Shown: in pieces, positions 35,436 to 43,580 of the stretch
Layout of the letters: the number at the start of each line of letters is the position of its first letter
How positions within the stretch are numbered: position 1 is the stretch's first letter
Assembly: GCA_035274845.1 (NCBI GenBank)
Contig: DATENU010000021.1
Location: 62,001 to 126,000 of the forward strand
DNA length: 64,000 nt
Reading direction: 5' to 3'
DNA from: Chthoniobacterales bacterium
GTDB taxonomy: Bacteria; Verrucomicrobiota; Verrucomicrobiia; Chthoniobacterales; UBA10450
The notes under the pieces: model-generated
Seen by the model: only the letters and a program-made list of their open reading frames with translations
Database searches by the model: none
What the model was told of the DNA's origin: nothing
Position numbers and translations under genes: made by a program

Positions 35436-36464
35436 CTACAACGCGGCTTTGCGTTTCGGCGCTTTCTCCCTCAACTCCCGCTTCTCCTCCTCCGACAGAA
35501 ACGCCGTCTGCAACGCGTTGATTTGCGCCTGGCGAATCTGCTCGGGCGTCAATCCCGCGGCCGGCGCGGCGACTTCGAACTCGTGACGCAAATCGATCCC
35601 GCTCACGCCGGGATCGTCGGTGTTGATCGAGCAAACGAGGCCGCGCGCCATCATCTCCCGCAACGGATGGCTCGCCAGGTTCGGCACTGTGCTGGTGTGA
35701 ACGTTACTGGTCAGGTTCGCCTCGATCGGCACCCGCTTTTCGGCGAGATAATCGGCGAGCTTCGGATCTTCCAGCGCCCGTGTCCCGTGGCCAATACGTT
35801 CCGCGCCCAATAGCTTCAGCGCGTCCCAGACGCTTTGCGCTCCGCCGGCTTCCCCGGCATGAACCGCCACCCGCCACCCGGCGTCACGGCCTTTCTTGAA
35901 ATGATCGACAAACATCGGTGCCGGAAAATTCGCTTCGTCACCCGCCAGATCGAGCGCGACGAAATGCTGGCGATAGGCAAGAAGCGCATCGAGTTCCTTG
36001 TGGCAAACCTCCGCGCCGTAGGTCCGGCTCAGGATGCCGATCAGGTTCACGCGCACACCGGTCGCCGCCACACCCTCCGCGATCCCAGCCACCACGCCCT
36101 CGATCACTTCCGCCATGTCGAGCTGATGCGGTTCCGCCATGAAATACGGACTGAACCGCAGCTCCAGGTAATCGATTCCTTCTTGTTGCGCGTCCTCGAC
36201 ATTCTCCCGGGCGATTCGCCGGCAGGCCTCGCCGTTCACAAGCATCCGCGTCGCCCAAAGCATCTTCGCGATGAACGCCATTAACCCCGGCTGCGCTTCC
36301 GTCACCTGCACATGCGGCCTGATTTCCTCCACCGTCGTCCCCGGCAACTCGATATTATGCTTCCGCGCCAGATCAATGATCGTCTCCAGCCGCACGCTCC
36401 CGTCGAGGTGCCGGTGCAGGTCGATGAAAGGAAGGACGGGATCGATAATCGGTGGGTTCGTCAT
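35436..36464 (-). CDS. add: Adenosine deaminase
   Basis: A 342-residue zinc hydrolase that deaminates adenosine to inosine in purine salvage. Metal and substrate motifs are all present: HRHLDGS (H17, H19), VAVHAGE with the zinc His and catalytic Glu, SNVHT, and INTDDPGV carrying the zinc-binding Asp pair. The ATG at 36464 is preferred over the TTG at 36476. The length matches the family. It appears monocistronic, and its stop lies 33 bases from the convergent gene end at 35402. Confidence 0.93.
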   Translation of the reverse strand: MTNPPIIDPVLPFIDLHRHLDGSVRLETIIDLARKHNIELPGTTVEEIRPHVQVTEAQPGLMAFIAKMLWATRMLVNGEACRRIARENVEDAQQEGIDYLELRFSPYFMAEPHQLDMAEVIEGVVAGIAEGVAATGVRVNLIGILSRTYGAEVCHKELDALLAYRQHFVALDLAGDEANFPAPMFVDHFKKGRDAGWRVAVHAGEAGGAQSVWDALKLLGAERIGHGTRALEDPKLADYLAEKRVPIEANLTSNVHTSTVPNLASHPLREMMARGLVCSINTDDPGVSGIDLRHEFEVAAPAAGLTPEQIRQAQINALQTAFLSEEEKRELREKAPKRKAAL

Positions 36465-36920
36465 GACGGGCGCCAATCTGAATCAACGAGATGATTAGTG
36501 TCGATGTGATTTACGATTGAACATCAAGCCTGTACTCTCGGAACTGAAAGCCTTCATCCGGCTCGGTCGCGTGCCACATGGCAGGAAAAAAACTCGGTGT
36601 CCAGCGATCGTTGAGAATACTCGGGAGTTTCACTCGCAAGCTTCTTTGGTCCGCGGAGATCGAGACGAGACTCCATCTCCGTGCCGAACGCGGATTGGCT
36701 GCAATATGATTCGAGTCAGACCCGGTTCCCTAAACGGCGCGTGCCCTCCAAAGCGGAAGCCCGCTAGCGAATTTCCTTCCAAACGCCTCTCCAATCCGTG
36801 TAATTTCGCTTCCGAACAAGAACAGCGGGACCCCCGCAACCCCATAACCGCGTTTCCGAGCCTCAGAACGGAGCTGTTTCTCCGCGCCGGGCCGAAGGCG
36901 CACAACAAAAGGAAACAGCC
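36465..36920. other. Intergenic region without a recognised gene
   Basis: A long plus-strand open frame (36517-36924) has a basic, low-complexity translation that looks non-coding. The stretch presumably carries divergent promoters for add and the small exported protein at 36921. No repeats or clear promoter boxes were seen. Confidence 0.4.
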
Positions 36921-37283
36921 ATGAAAACAAAAATGATCATTTGCCTGGCGATCGCCGCCAGTGTCGCAGTCATTAGTCCGACGACCTTCGCCAAGGAAAA
37001 AAGCGCGGATACCAAAGCCGTACCGGGTAAGAGCGTCGTGCACACGGGAACCGTAAAGAAAATCCCCGCGGGCGTTTGCCCTTTGGAGGGCGCGAAATGG
37101 GATCTTCTTTCCAACGTCGGCCAGCCGATCCATCTCGCGGCCGCAAATGCGCAGGTTGGAAAAGCGTTGGATAAAGCCGCCGACAGCCACGAGACGGTCC
37201 GCGTCGAGGGAACCCAGGTGGCTGGGGTGGAATGCCCGCACGTGAAGGTGACGAAAGTGACCCCGGTCCCCAAGAAAAAGTAA
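36921..37283 (+). CDS. Small exported hypothetical protein
   Basis: A 120-residue protein with a signal peptide (MKTKMIICLAIAASVAVIS, cleavage near TFA) and a compact basic mature domain. The core GTVKKIPAGVCPLEGAKWDL and VEGTQVAGVECPHVKVTKV hold two cysteines that could pair. It resembles small periplasmic beta-barrel proteins, but no family is named. AAGGAAACAGCC before the ATG supports the start. Confidence 0.75.
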   Translation: MKTKMIICLAIAASVAVISPTTFAKEKSADTKAVPGKSVVHTGTVKKIPAGVCPLEGAKWDLLSNVGQPIHLAAANAQVGKALDKAADSHETVRVEGTQVAGVECPHVKVTKVTPVPKKK

Positions 37284-37392
37284 AAGTTGGAGTAGATCTC
37301 CAAATTCTTCAGCGGGCGGTCGGACGGCGAAGAGGACCATTTACGTTCCTTTGGGACCTGACGTTGTCGTTAGGGGGGACGCTCCATGGGCC

Positions 37393-37857
37393 ATGAACAC
37401 AAAAACGACAGTGCTCGCACTTCTCATTTCGGCGACCGCAGCCAGCCTTTGCCTGGCGGGCGACGACGCCTTCATGGGAACGTGGAAACTCAATGAAGCG
37501 AAATCGAAGATCGGGGAGGGCATGCCAAAGAACACGACGGTTGTTTATGCCCAAAGCGGTGACGAGGTGACGATCACTGTCGACGGGATGGACGGCGGCA
37601 AAGCCGTGCACCACGTTTGGAAAGGCAAGTTCGACGGGAAAGATTACGCGGCCCAGGGCAGTGACATGCACAACGTGCGCGCCTACACGAAAGTCGACGC
37701 GAAGACGCTGACCTACACGGTGAAGAAAGACGGCAAGGATGTGGGCAAGGGTAAGGTGGTCATCTCGGCCGACGGCAAAAGCCGCACGGTCACGGAAACC
37801 GACACCGGCAAAGACGGCAAGGACGCGACCACGACGGCCGTTTACGACAAGCAGTAG
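37393..37857 (+). CDS. Exported lipocalin-like hypothetical protein
   Basis: A 154-residue protein whose N terminus at ATG 37393 gives a signal peptide (TVLALLISATAASLCLA). The mature part begins FMGTWKLNEAKSKIGEG and is rich in beta strands (EVTITVDGMDG, KTLTYTVKKDGK, SRTVTETDTG), like small lipocalin-type secreted proteins. It follows the previous small secreted gene by 109 bases on the same strand. Confidence 0.75.
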   Translation: MNTKTTVLALLISATAASLCLAGDDAFMGTWKLNEAKSKIGEGMPKNTTVVYAQSGDEVTITVDGMDGGKAVHHVWKGKFDGKDYAAQGSDMHNVRAYTKVDAKTLTYTVKKDGKDVGKGKVVISADGKSRTVTETDTGKDGKDATTTAVYDKQ

Positions 37858-37878
37858 AAATTCAGCGATTCAAAATCC

Positions 37879-37960
37879 TTGCCCGCGAATAGACGCGAAT
37901 TTTCGCGAATAGGTCTGGAACATTCCAGTCTCTGAAAACATTCGCGTGATTCGCGGGCAA
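37879..37960. repeat. Paired inverted repeat, family E
   Basis: Left arm TTGCCCGCGAATAGACGCG and onward (37879-37900) and right arm (37940-37960, ending GATTCGCGGGCAA) are complementary except for a one-base bulge. It lies in the 215-base gap after the lipocalin-like gene. Confidence 0.65.
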
Positions 37961-38072
37961 CTTCCGCGAGCGTCGACATCACGCCGCGTCGCGCTGCGAT
38001 CAGGACGTTGTTACTTTTCAGTTCTGTGGTGCGCGTAGAATGTGGTAAACTGTGAGCGGAGGTTCACCCAAT

Positions 38073-38462
38073 ATGAAGAAGCTAAGTTCGACATTTCTGG
38101 TTCTGGTTTTAGCCGTTGGCGCATTGATCTTCGCGAGCGCTAGCCAAAGCGTCGCAGGTCAATCCACCTACTATTCGCAGGGCGCGAATGGAGTTCTACG
38201 GATGAAGCATTCACCGACGCTCGGGATCAATATCCCGATCGCGGTCTGGATCGACGGGCAGCAAGCGGGAGTATTCACAAGAGGCCACGTTTACGAGCGG
38301 TCCCTCGCCCCGGGAAGGCATTCGCTTTATGCGAGCCGTCCCGGTCAGCTCTACTGCTCATTTTACGGAATGCTCGATGTGCGGCCGGGTGAAACCTATT
38401 CCTACGTCGTGAAGAGCAATTCGAATCAGATTTATCTGATACCGACGGCGAGAATCGACTGA
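38073..38462 (+). CDS. Exported hypothetical protein
   Basis: A 129-residue protein with a signal peptide (FLVLVLAVGALIFASA, cleavage near VAG). GGAGG lies 11 bases before the ATG at 38073, which is preferred over a GTG at 38052. The mature domain is beta-rich, with IPIAVWIDGQQAG, LAPGRHSLYASRPGQ and VRPGETYSYVV, a pattern like PEGA/carboxypeptidase-regulatory-type beta-sandwich folds. The role is unknown. Confidence 0.7.
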   Translation: MKKLSSTFLVLVLAVGALIFASASQSVAGQSTYYSQGANGVLRMKHSPTLGINIPIAVWIDGQQAGVFTRGHVYERSLAPGRHSLYASRPGQLYCSFYGMLDVRPGETYSYVVKSNSNQIYLIPTARID

Positions 38463-38517
38463 CGTCGAGCGCCCGCCTGCATCGCTATGCGAAGGATTGC
38501 GGGCAGGGAAGCACGAA

Positions 38518-38662
38518 ATTCGAATCTCGAAGTCCGAAACAAGGTTCGAATTAGGGAAGGCCCGAATTTTCAAAACGGACCGGGGCGGCCTTAGTTTTAG
38601 TCATTCTCGGTATTTGAACTTTGAATTTGTTTCGAATTTCGAACTTCGGATTTCGAGATTCC
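38518..38662. repeat. Imperfect inverted repeat, family F
   Basis: The left part contains CGAATCTCGAAGTCCGAAAC (from 38521) and the right part TTCGAACTTCGGATTTCGAG (about 38638-38657). These are reverse complements with gaps, around a core of about 70 bases directly upstream of the peroxiredoxin gene. Confidence 0.55.
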
Positions 38663-38683
38663 ACTGCTAGGTTTCGGTTCACT

Positions 38684-39268
38684 ATGAACACGAAACTTCT
38701 GGCAGGAATGTTGAGCGCGCTCGCCCTGGTGGCGTTGCAGGCGGCGGAGACACAAAGTCCGGCCCCGGCGACCAGCGACGCGAAACCACAGATGCATACG
38801 GAAAACCAGCCCAAGGCGGGAGACATGGCGCCGGCGTTCAGTTTGCCGAGCGGCGATGGAACGACCATCAGCCTGAAGGATTACAAGGGGAAATGGGTGG
38901 TCCTTTATTTTTACCCGAAGGATTTCACCAGTGGTTGCACGCTGGAGGCGAAAAATTTCGAGCGCGATTCATCGAAATACCAGGGCGCCGACGCGGTGGT
39001 CCTCGGGGTTAGCGTGGATAGCGCCCAGTCGCACAAGGATTTTTGCGCGAAGGAAGGTTTGAACTTCAAGCTCCTGGCCGATCCGGACGGGAAGACCGTC
39101 GCCGCCTACGGCTCGGGGATGGAATACAAAGGCGCCAAGATGGCGGCGCGGAACACATTCCTGATCGATCCGCAGGGAAAGATTGCGAAGGTTTATGCCG
39201 CCGTGAAGCCCGCCGAGCATAGCGACGAAGTGCTGAAGGATCTGGCGGAGCTGAAAAAGAAAACGTAG
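38684..39268 (+). CDS. Exported peroxiredoxin, Bcp/AhpC-TSA family
   Basis: A 194-residue thiol peroxidase with a signal peptide (LLAGMLSALALVALQA). The peroxidatic cysteine C85 lies in DFTSGCTLEAKNF. The position five residues later, Cys in classical Bcp (TxxCTxEAC), is Lys here, so the enzyme must use another thiol such as the one in HKDFCAKEG or work as a 1-Cys type. It would reduce hydroperoxides in the periplasm. The ATG at 38684 is chosen because it gives the export signal. Confidence 0.88.
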   Translation: MNTKLLAGMLSALALVALQAAETQSPAPATSDAKPQMHTENQPKAGDMAPAFSLPSGDGTTISLKDYKGKWVVLYFYPKDFTSGCTLEAKNFERDSSKYQGADAVVLGVSVDSAQSHKDFCAKEGLNFKLLADPDGKTVAAYGSGMEYKGAKMAARNTFLIDPQGKIAKVYAAVKPAEHSDEVLKDLAELKKKT

Positions 39269-39294
39269 GAGGGCGGAAAGCTCGGCCGCCATTC

Positions 39295-39383
39295 TGTAGC
39301 GGCGGTCTCTGACCGTCGGCAGGACGGCCGCGGAAACGATTCGACGGTCTGAGACGAGTCGACGGTCAGAGACCGCCGCTACA
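39295..39383. repeat. Paired inverted repeat, family A copy 3
   Basis: Perfect 23-bp arms (39295-39317 and 39361-39383), beginning TGTAGCGGCGGTCTCTGACC, around a 43-base core that itself contains GACGGTCTGAGAC. It ends five bases before the VOC gene start, so it overlaps its translation-initiation region. Confidence 0.85.
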
Positions 39384-39387
39384 ACAA

Positions 39388-39774
39388 ATGAGTTCACAAT
39401 TCCTCGGCCTCCGCACCGTCATTTATCACGCGCCCGACTTGGCGAAGGCCAGGGCTTGGTACGCGAAAGCGCTCGGGATCGAGCCGTATTTCGATCAACC
39501 GTTTTATGTCGGGTTCAACGTAGCCGGCTACGAGCTGGGCCTTGATCCCGATGCGGCCAGCACTCCGGGCGGCAAAGAGGGTGCGGTGGCGTATTGGGGC
39601 GTAGCCGAAGCGGAGGAGTCATTCCGGCGCCTGGTCTCGTTAGGCGCGACCGAGCGCTCAGCCCCGCAGGAAGTGGGCGAGGGGATTCGGGTGGCGACGG
39701 TGTTCGATCCGTTCGGGAATATTTTCGGGATTATCGAGAATCCACACTTTAAGGCAGTGACGAGTGACGTGTGA
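39388..39774 (+). CDS. VOC/glyoxalase-family protein
   Basis: A 128-residue single-module vicinal-oxygen-chelate protein. The opening TVIYHAPDLAKARAWYAKALGI and the closing ATVFDPFGNIFGIIENPHF are typical of glyoxalase/bleomycin-resistance folds, which form metal-binding dimers. The substrate cannot be assigned. Its start lies against the family A repeat and its end overlaps the convergent rlmN end by 26 bases. Confidence 0.85.
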   Translation: MSSQFLGLRTVIYHAPDLAKARAWYAKALGIEPYFDQPFYVGFNVAGYELGLDPDAASTPGGKEGAVAYWGVAEAEESFRRLVSLGATERSAPQEVGEGIRVATVFDPFGNIFGIIENPHFKAVTSDV

Positions 39775-40858
39775 CAAGTGACGTGTCGGCGGCTTCGGCG
39801 CGCTTGGTTTGCAACCGCAGCTGGCCGCAGGCCGCTTCGATGTCGTGGCCTTTTTCGCGGCGCAGAGTGGCCACGACCCCGTGTTCGCGGAGGATCGATA
39901 GGAAGCGTTCCTGTTTGTCGCGCGACGGGCGCGACCATTCGAGGCCTTCGACGGTGTTATAGGGAATAAGATTGATCCGCGCGCTGATGCGACGGGCATG
40001 GCCGGCCAGTAAATGGGCCTGCTCTTCGGAGTCGTTGATGCCGGCGATCAGGATGTATTCGAAATAGATCCGCTGCTTCTTTCGGCTGGCGTAGTAATCG
40101 CAGGCGGCGAGCAGAGCCGCGAGTTTGTATTTCCGGTTGACCGGCATGATCCGATCGCGCACTTCGTCGGTCGCACCGTGAAGCGAGATGGCGAGCCGGC
40201 TTTGGAGCGGTTCCTCGGCCAGCTTTCTGATTTGGGGGGCGAGCCCGCTGGTCGAGACCGTGATGTGGCGGGCGCCAATCTCGAGACCCCAGGGCGCATT
40301 GATGATGCGGATGGCGCGGACGACGTTAGTCAGGTTGGCCAGCGGTTCGCCCATCCCCATGAAGACGACGTTGTCGATCTTCTCCCCGCTCGCCTTTTCG
40401 ACGGCGAGCAACTGCTGGACGATTTCGCTCGCGTCCAGGTTGCGGGAAAAGCCGTCGAGGCCGCTCGCGCAAAACTTGCAGCCATAAGCGCAGCCGACCT
40501 GGGTGGAGACGCAAATCGTGCGGCGATCGGAGGTCGAGCCATAGAGCGATGGGGAGGCGGGGATCAGGACGGATTCAATGAGATTTCCGTCGCCGAGCCG
40601 AAAGAGAAATTTTCGGGTGGTGTCTTTCGAACCGAGAACGCGGACAGTTTCGAGATGGCCGAAAACGAATTCGCCGGCCAGGCGATCGCGCAACGCCTGC
40701 GGCAAATCGCTCATCTCTTCGAACGAGCTGACCCGTTTTTCGTAGAGCCAATCGACGATCTGTTTCGCCCGGTACGGCTTTTGGTTTTGCGACGCCAAAT
40801 GCTTGGCGATCTCCTCGAGGAAAAGTGATTGAATGGATGGTTTGCCCGCCGTTTCCAC
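39749..40858 (-). CDS. rlmN: 23S rRNA (adenine-2503-C2)-methyltransferase, radical SAM
   Basis: A radical-SAM enzyme that methylates A2503 of 23S rRNA and A37 of some tRNAs. From the GTG at 40858 it has 369 residues, normal for RlmN. The iron-sulfur motif CAYGCKFC (C123, C127, C130), the methyl-carrier region with C116 in RRTICVSTQ, and the second catalytic cysteine in IEAACGQL near the C terminus are all present. The frame is open further upstream to 41017, but that part reads through the family C inverted repeat and is not protein-like. Confidence 0.9.
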   Translation of the reverse strand: METAGKPSIQSLFLEEIAKHLASQNQKPYRAKQIVDWLYEKRVSSFEEMSDLPQALRDRLAGEFVFGHLETVRVLGSKDTTRKFLFRLGDGNLIESVLIPASPSLYGSTSDRRTICVSTQVGCAYGCKFCASGLDGFSRNLDASEIVQQLLAVEKASGEKIDNVVFMGMGEPLANLTNVVRAIRIINAPWGLEIGARHITVSTSGLAPQIRKLAEEPLQSRLAISLHGATDEVRDRIMPVNRKYKLAALLAACDYYASRKKQRIYFEYILIAGINDSEEQAHLLAGHARRISARINLIPYNTVEGLEWSRPSRDKQERFLSILREHGVVATLRREKGHDIEAACGQLRLQTKRAEAADTSLVTRHSSLP

Positions 40859-40893
40859 GGGAGAGGTTACGCCACGGGGCGGTTCATTTAAAG

Positions 40894-40997
40894 ACCAAGG
40901 AGGGGCGCTTTCCAAACCGCCCATCTGAGGATGGCTCCCGCCGTCCTCTCTGGACGTCCTTTCCAAAAGGGCGGTTTGGAAAGCGCCCCTCCTTGGT
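40894..40997. repeat. Paired inverted repeat, family C
   Basis: Perfect 28-bp arms (40894-40921 and 40970-40997), beginning ACCAAGGAGGGGCGCTTTCC and ending CGCCCCTCCTTGGT, around a 48-base core. A single matching arm is found at 34737-34764. It lies upstream of rlmN and downstream of the lipoprotein gene. Confidence 0.9.
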
Positions 40998-41035
40998 GCA
41001 GGATGCGAGTCGCGCACTCGGACAAAATTGACGTG

Positions 41036-41362
41036 TTAGTCCAGCAAAGTAATCGTTCCGGTCACGATCCGGCGTTGGATTGGCCACCCGCCCGAAGGCA
41101 CGGTTTCGCTGTCGTGGACGACCAACTCGGTCGCTTTGAAGCGATGTCCGGCCGCTGTCATTTGTGCTTTTTTGCGCCAGGCATCCTTCAGGACTTCGGC
41201 CGAAGTCCCCCGGGAACCGTGGGCGGTAATTTCAAAGCTGTGCGGGTAGAGCGGCGTAACGAAGAACATGATTGAGCGGGAGACGCCTGCCGGCCGCGGC
41301 TCCTGCGCCACACAACTCGTCAGGCAAAAAAGAGCGGCAATGAACAGCACTGCTCCGCGCAT
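41036..41362 (-). CDS. Small lipoprotein
   Basis: A 108-residue lipoprotein. From the ATG at 41362 the signal is GAVLFIAALFCLTSC with lipobox LTSC, so the cysteine would be lipid-modified. The mature domain reads SIMFFVTPLYPHSFEITAHG and is of unknown family. Its start overlaps the stop of the upstream lipoprotein gene (TGATG), a clear two-gene operon. Confidence 0.75.
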   Translation of the reverse strand: MRGAVLFIAALFCLTSCVAQEPRPAGVSRSIMFFVTPLYPHSFEITAHGSRGTSAEVLKDAWRKKAQMTAAGHRFKATELVVHDSETVPSGGWPIQRRIVTGTITLLD

Positions 41363-42009
41363 CACATTAACGGCTCGGCCGCGCTGCGCTGAGTGGTCGT
41401 GCTGACGAGAATCAATTTTTTCGCCAACGCCTCGGCGGCTTCGTTCGCCATTTTCGGCCACAACGCGGGGTTGGCCTCCAGGTTTTCCAGGAGCGTGGTG
41501 GTATTGCTCGCCGCCCATTCGTCTTTTTGCCAAATCAAGGCGCCGTCCCGTCCGCGGAGCGTCAAGCGGGCGGCGACGATTCCGCCGAGTTCGCGGCCAT
41601 TCACCGGCCCGACGCCATAGGCAATGATATCGATCTTCAGCGTGGTGTCGGCATTCGAGGGACTCAGCGTCAGGAGTTTCGAGGTCTGCAACGCTTCCTC
41701 GACGCGGCGCCGGACCAGCGCCCGGATGTCGATCGGATTTTTCGATGCGGCCGCATCAAACCGGTGAAAACCAGGGCTTTCCGAAGCAGCGCCAATGAGG
41801 GCGCCAATAAGGCCGCCGCCGAGCATCCCGCGGGAACGCTTGCCGGTAATGTCGCGGTAAACGTAGTGGTCCGGAGCCTTGATGTTGGGATCGAGGGCAA
41901 CGGTTTTGTATTTAGCGCGATCGATTGAGGTCAGTGGTTGCTGCGCGCAACTGGCCAGCAAGAAAGTACTCAGCAAAATCGAGCAGGTGCTCAAAGGAAA
42001 TTTCGGCAT
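41362..42009 (-). CDS. Lipoprotein of unknown function
   Basis: A 215-residue lipoprotein with signal CSILLSTFLLASC (lipobox LASC). A glycine-rich hydrophobic patch (GMLGGGLIGALIGAA) could insert in a membrane. The rest is alpha/beta with ADTTLKIDIIAYGVGPVNG. It is the first gene of the lipoprotein pair, and both probably face the periplasm or outer membrane. The start is divergent from the membrane gene at 42106. Confidence 0.75.
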   Translation of the reverse strand: MPKFPLSTCSILLSTFLLASCAQQPLTSIDRAKYKTVALDPNIKAPDHYVYRDITGKRSRGMLGGGLIGALIGAASESPGFHRFDAAASKNPIDIRALVRRRVEEALQTSKLLTLSPSNADTTLKIDIIAYGVGPVNGRELGGIVAARLTLRGRDGALIWQKDEWAASNTTTLLENLEANPALWPKMANEAAEALAKKLILVSTTTQRSAAEPLM

Positions 42010-42105
42010 CCGCGGAGTGTGTCGATTCGATACGATTCGTCAAGAACCGCCGCGCGCCATTTTTTGGGACTTGATCGTAAGTCTTGGCGCGAGAGTTTGC
42101 GCACG

Positions 42106-42852
42106 ATGTCGCTCGCAGCCGGGAAAGAGAAACGCGCCTCGCTCGCGCTGGGTTGGGAAGCCGCCAAGGCGAATGCCGTTCCAGGCTTCATCCTCCAGGC
42201 CGCGATGTTGGCCGTGTTGATCGCCTATTACCTGAGCCCGGTTTTTGCCGATCTGCTAAATCGTCTTGCTCGTTACAAAACTGAACATGGCCTCGCCTTC
42301 GTCGTCGTTTCTGCGGTTCTGGCCGGCGCCGTGCTGCCGGAGATTTTCGTGATCGTCTTTTTCCAACGATGCCGGCCGCGGGCGGAGAATCTGCGCAACC
42401 TTGCCTTCACCGTCCCGACCTGGGGAATCGACGGCATCCTGGTGGATCTGATGTACCGGCTGAACGCGGTCTGGTTCGGCGATGTAACGACGGTCTGGGT
42501 GGTTACGGCGAAAATTCTGGTGGATCAGCTGGGCTATAACCCGTTCTTTGCCGCGCCGGCCGAGGTGCTGGTTTATGAGTGGAAAAACGAGGGGTTCTCC
42601 TGGAAATCAGTCCGGCGCGCGCTGACCTGGGATCATTACCGGGACAAAATCGTGCCGACGCTGCTCGCGACGTGGGCGGTTTGGGGACCGCTCATGGCGA
42701 TCATTTATTCGCTGCCGTTCGCGCTCCAGTTCCCGCTCTTCAGCATCGCGCTCACCTTCTGGGTCCTGTTGCTCACCTACATGACAAATCGATTCGCCGG
42801 GAAGATTGAAGCGGACGCGCCGCCGGCTTTGTCCGTGGCGACAAAGAATTAG
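42106..42852 (+). CDS. Multi-helix membrane protein, possibly Mpv17/PMP22-like
   Basis: A 248-residue protein with about five hydrophobic segments. Between residues 130 and 235 the order of motifs (VTAKILVDQLGYNPFF, then LTWDHYRDKIVPTLLATWAVWGPLMAI, then FPLFSIALTFWVLLLTYM) recalls the Mpv17/PMP22 family, K..DQ....P..., Y...L...W..WP..., W..YLS. The likeness is by eye and the family is mostly eukaryotic, so the call is tentative. The ATG at 42106 avoids overlap with the divergent lipoprotein gene. Confidence 0.5.
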   Translation: MSLAAGKEKRASLALGWEAAKANAVPGFILQAAMLAVLIAYYLSPVFADLLNRLARYKTEHGLAFVVVSAVLAGAVLPEIFVIVFFQRCRPRAENLRNLAFTVPTWGIDGILVDLMYRLNAVWFGDVTTVWVVTAKILVDQLGYNPFFAAPAEVLVYEWKNEGFSWKSVRRALTWDHYRDKIVPTLLATWAVWGPLMAIIYSLPFALQFPLFSIALTFWVLLLTYMTNRFAGKIEADAPPALSVATKN

Positions 42853-42921
42853 ACCGCGGATTACGCGGATTTAGACGGATTCAGAATTTCTCCATCTGGG
42901 CCATCCGCGAAATCCGCGGTC
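42852..42921. repeat. Paired inverted repeat, family D copy 1
   Basis: Arms GACCGCGGATTACGCGGAT (42852-42870) and its complement with one mismatch (42903-42921), around 32 bases. It begins at the stop codon of the membrane protein gene. Confidence 0.8.
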
Positions 42922-42990
42922 AAATTCCCTTCTTAGTTCCGCTCAATCGGTGGACGAAGCGACGGAAGCTGGCATCGTGTCCGCGAACTG

Positions 42991-43488
42991 ATGAAGTCGC
43001 ACGAAATTTTCCAGCGGATGTCGCCCGGGTTGGCGGCGCAGATTTTCGCGTTCCTGCACACGGAACAGAAGCCGGTTTACAAGGCCGCGATCCAGGGCCT
43101 GGCCAACCAGCGGAATCTGCGGGCGGTCTTCATCGAACGAAAGCCGCCGGGGGAGCGTTTCCCGTGGATGCAGGCGGCGCTTGGCCGTCCCTTGAGCGAC
43201 GCGCTGGCGGCCCATCTTTTGCAGGCCTGGCTGCTTGGCGCCAACAAGGAGATGCTTTGCGATTTCCTCGACGTACTCGAGATCAAACACGATGAGGACG
43301 GTACGGTGGAGGAACTTCCTTCTGCTCCGCCGAAGGAAAAAATCGCGGGAGCGGTCACGCGGCTTCTCGAGAAATATCCTGCCGAAGCCGTGGCTGTTTA
43401 CCTTCATGCTTTCCGAGGCATGGATAGCAGCGTGGAGTGGCCAGCGCTGGACGAGATTCTGTCCGAAGAACCCCGACTGAAGCTGTAA
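42991..43488 (+). CDS. Hypothetical protein
   Basis: A 165-residue helical protein without signal peptide or membrane helix. It opens HEIFQRMSPGLAAQIFAFLH and contains VYKAAIQGLANQRNLRAVFIERKP and KYPAEAVAVYLHAF. No domain is recognised. It lies between two family D repeats and has no close partner gene. Confidence 0.65.
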   Translation: MKSHEIFQRMSPGLAAQIFAFLHTEQKPVYKAAIQGLANQRNLRAVFIERKPPGERFPWMQAALGRPLSDALAAHLLQAWLLGANKEMLCDFLDVLEIKHDEDGTVEELPSAPPKEKIAGAVTRLLEKYPAEAVAVYLHAFRGMDSSVEWPALDEILSEEPRLKL

Positions 43489-43506
43489 CGTTCCAAACAA
43501 GGCAGA

Positions 43507-43580
43507 TTGAACCGCGGATTACGCGGATCAAACGGATAAGAATTTCCCAATCCGTGCTATCCGAGTAATCCGCGGTTCAA
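43507..43580. repeat. Paired inverted repeat, family D copy 2
   Basis: Arms starting TTGAACCGCGGATTACGCGG (43507-43528) and its complement with one mismatch (43559-43580), around 30 bases, between convergent genes. Its right arm runs into the end of the HAD gene. Confidence 0.8.

Noticed and set aside
36517-36924. 135-codon plus-strand frame upstream of the small exported protein
   Set aside because: The translation is basic and featureless and it ends across the ribosome site of the real gene.
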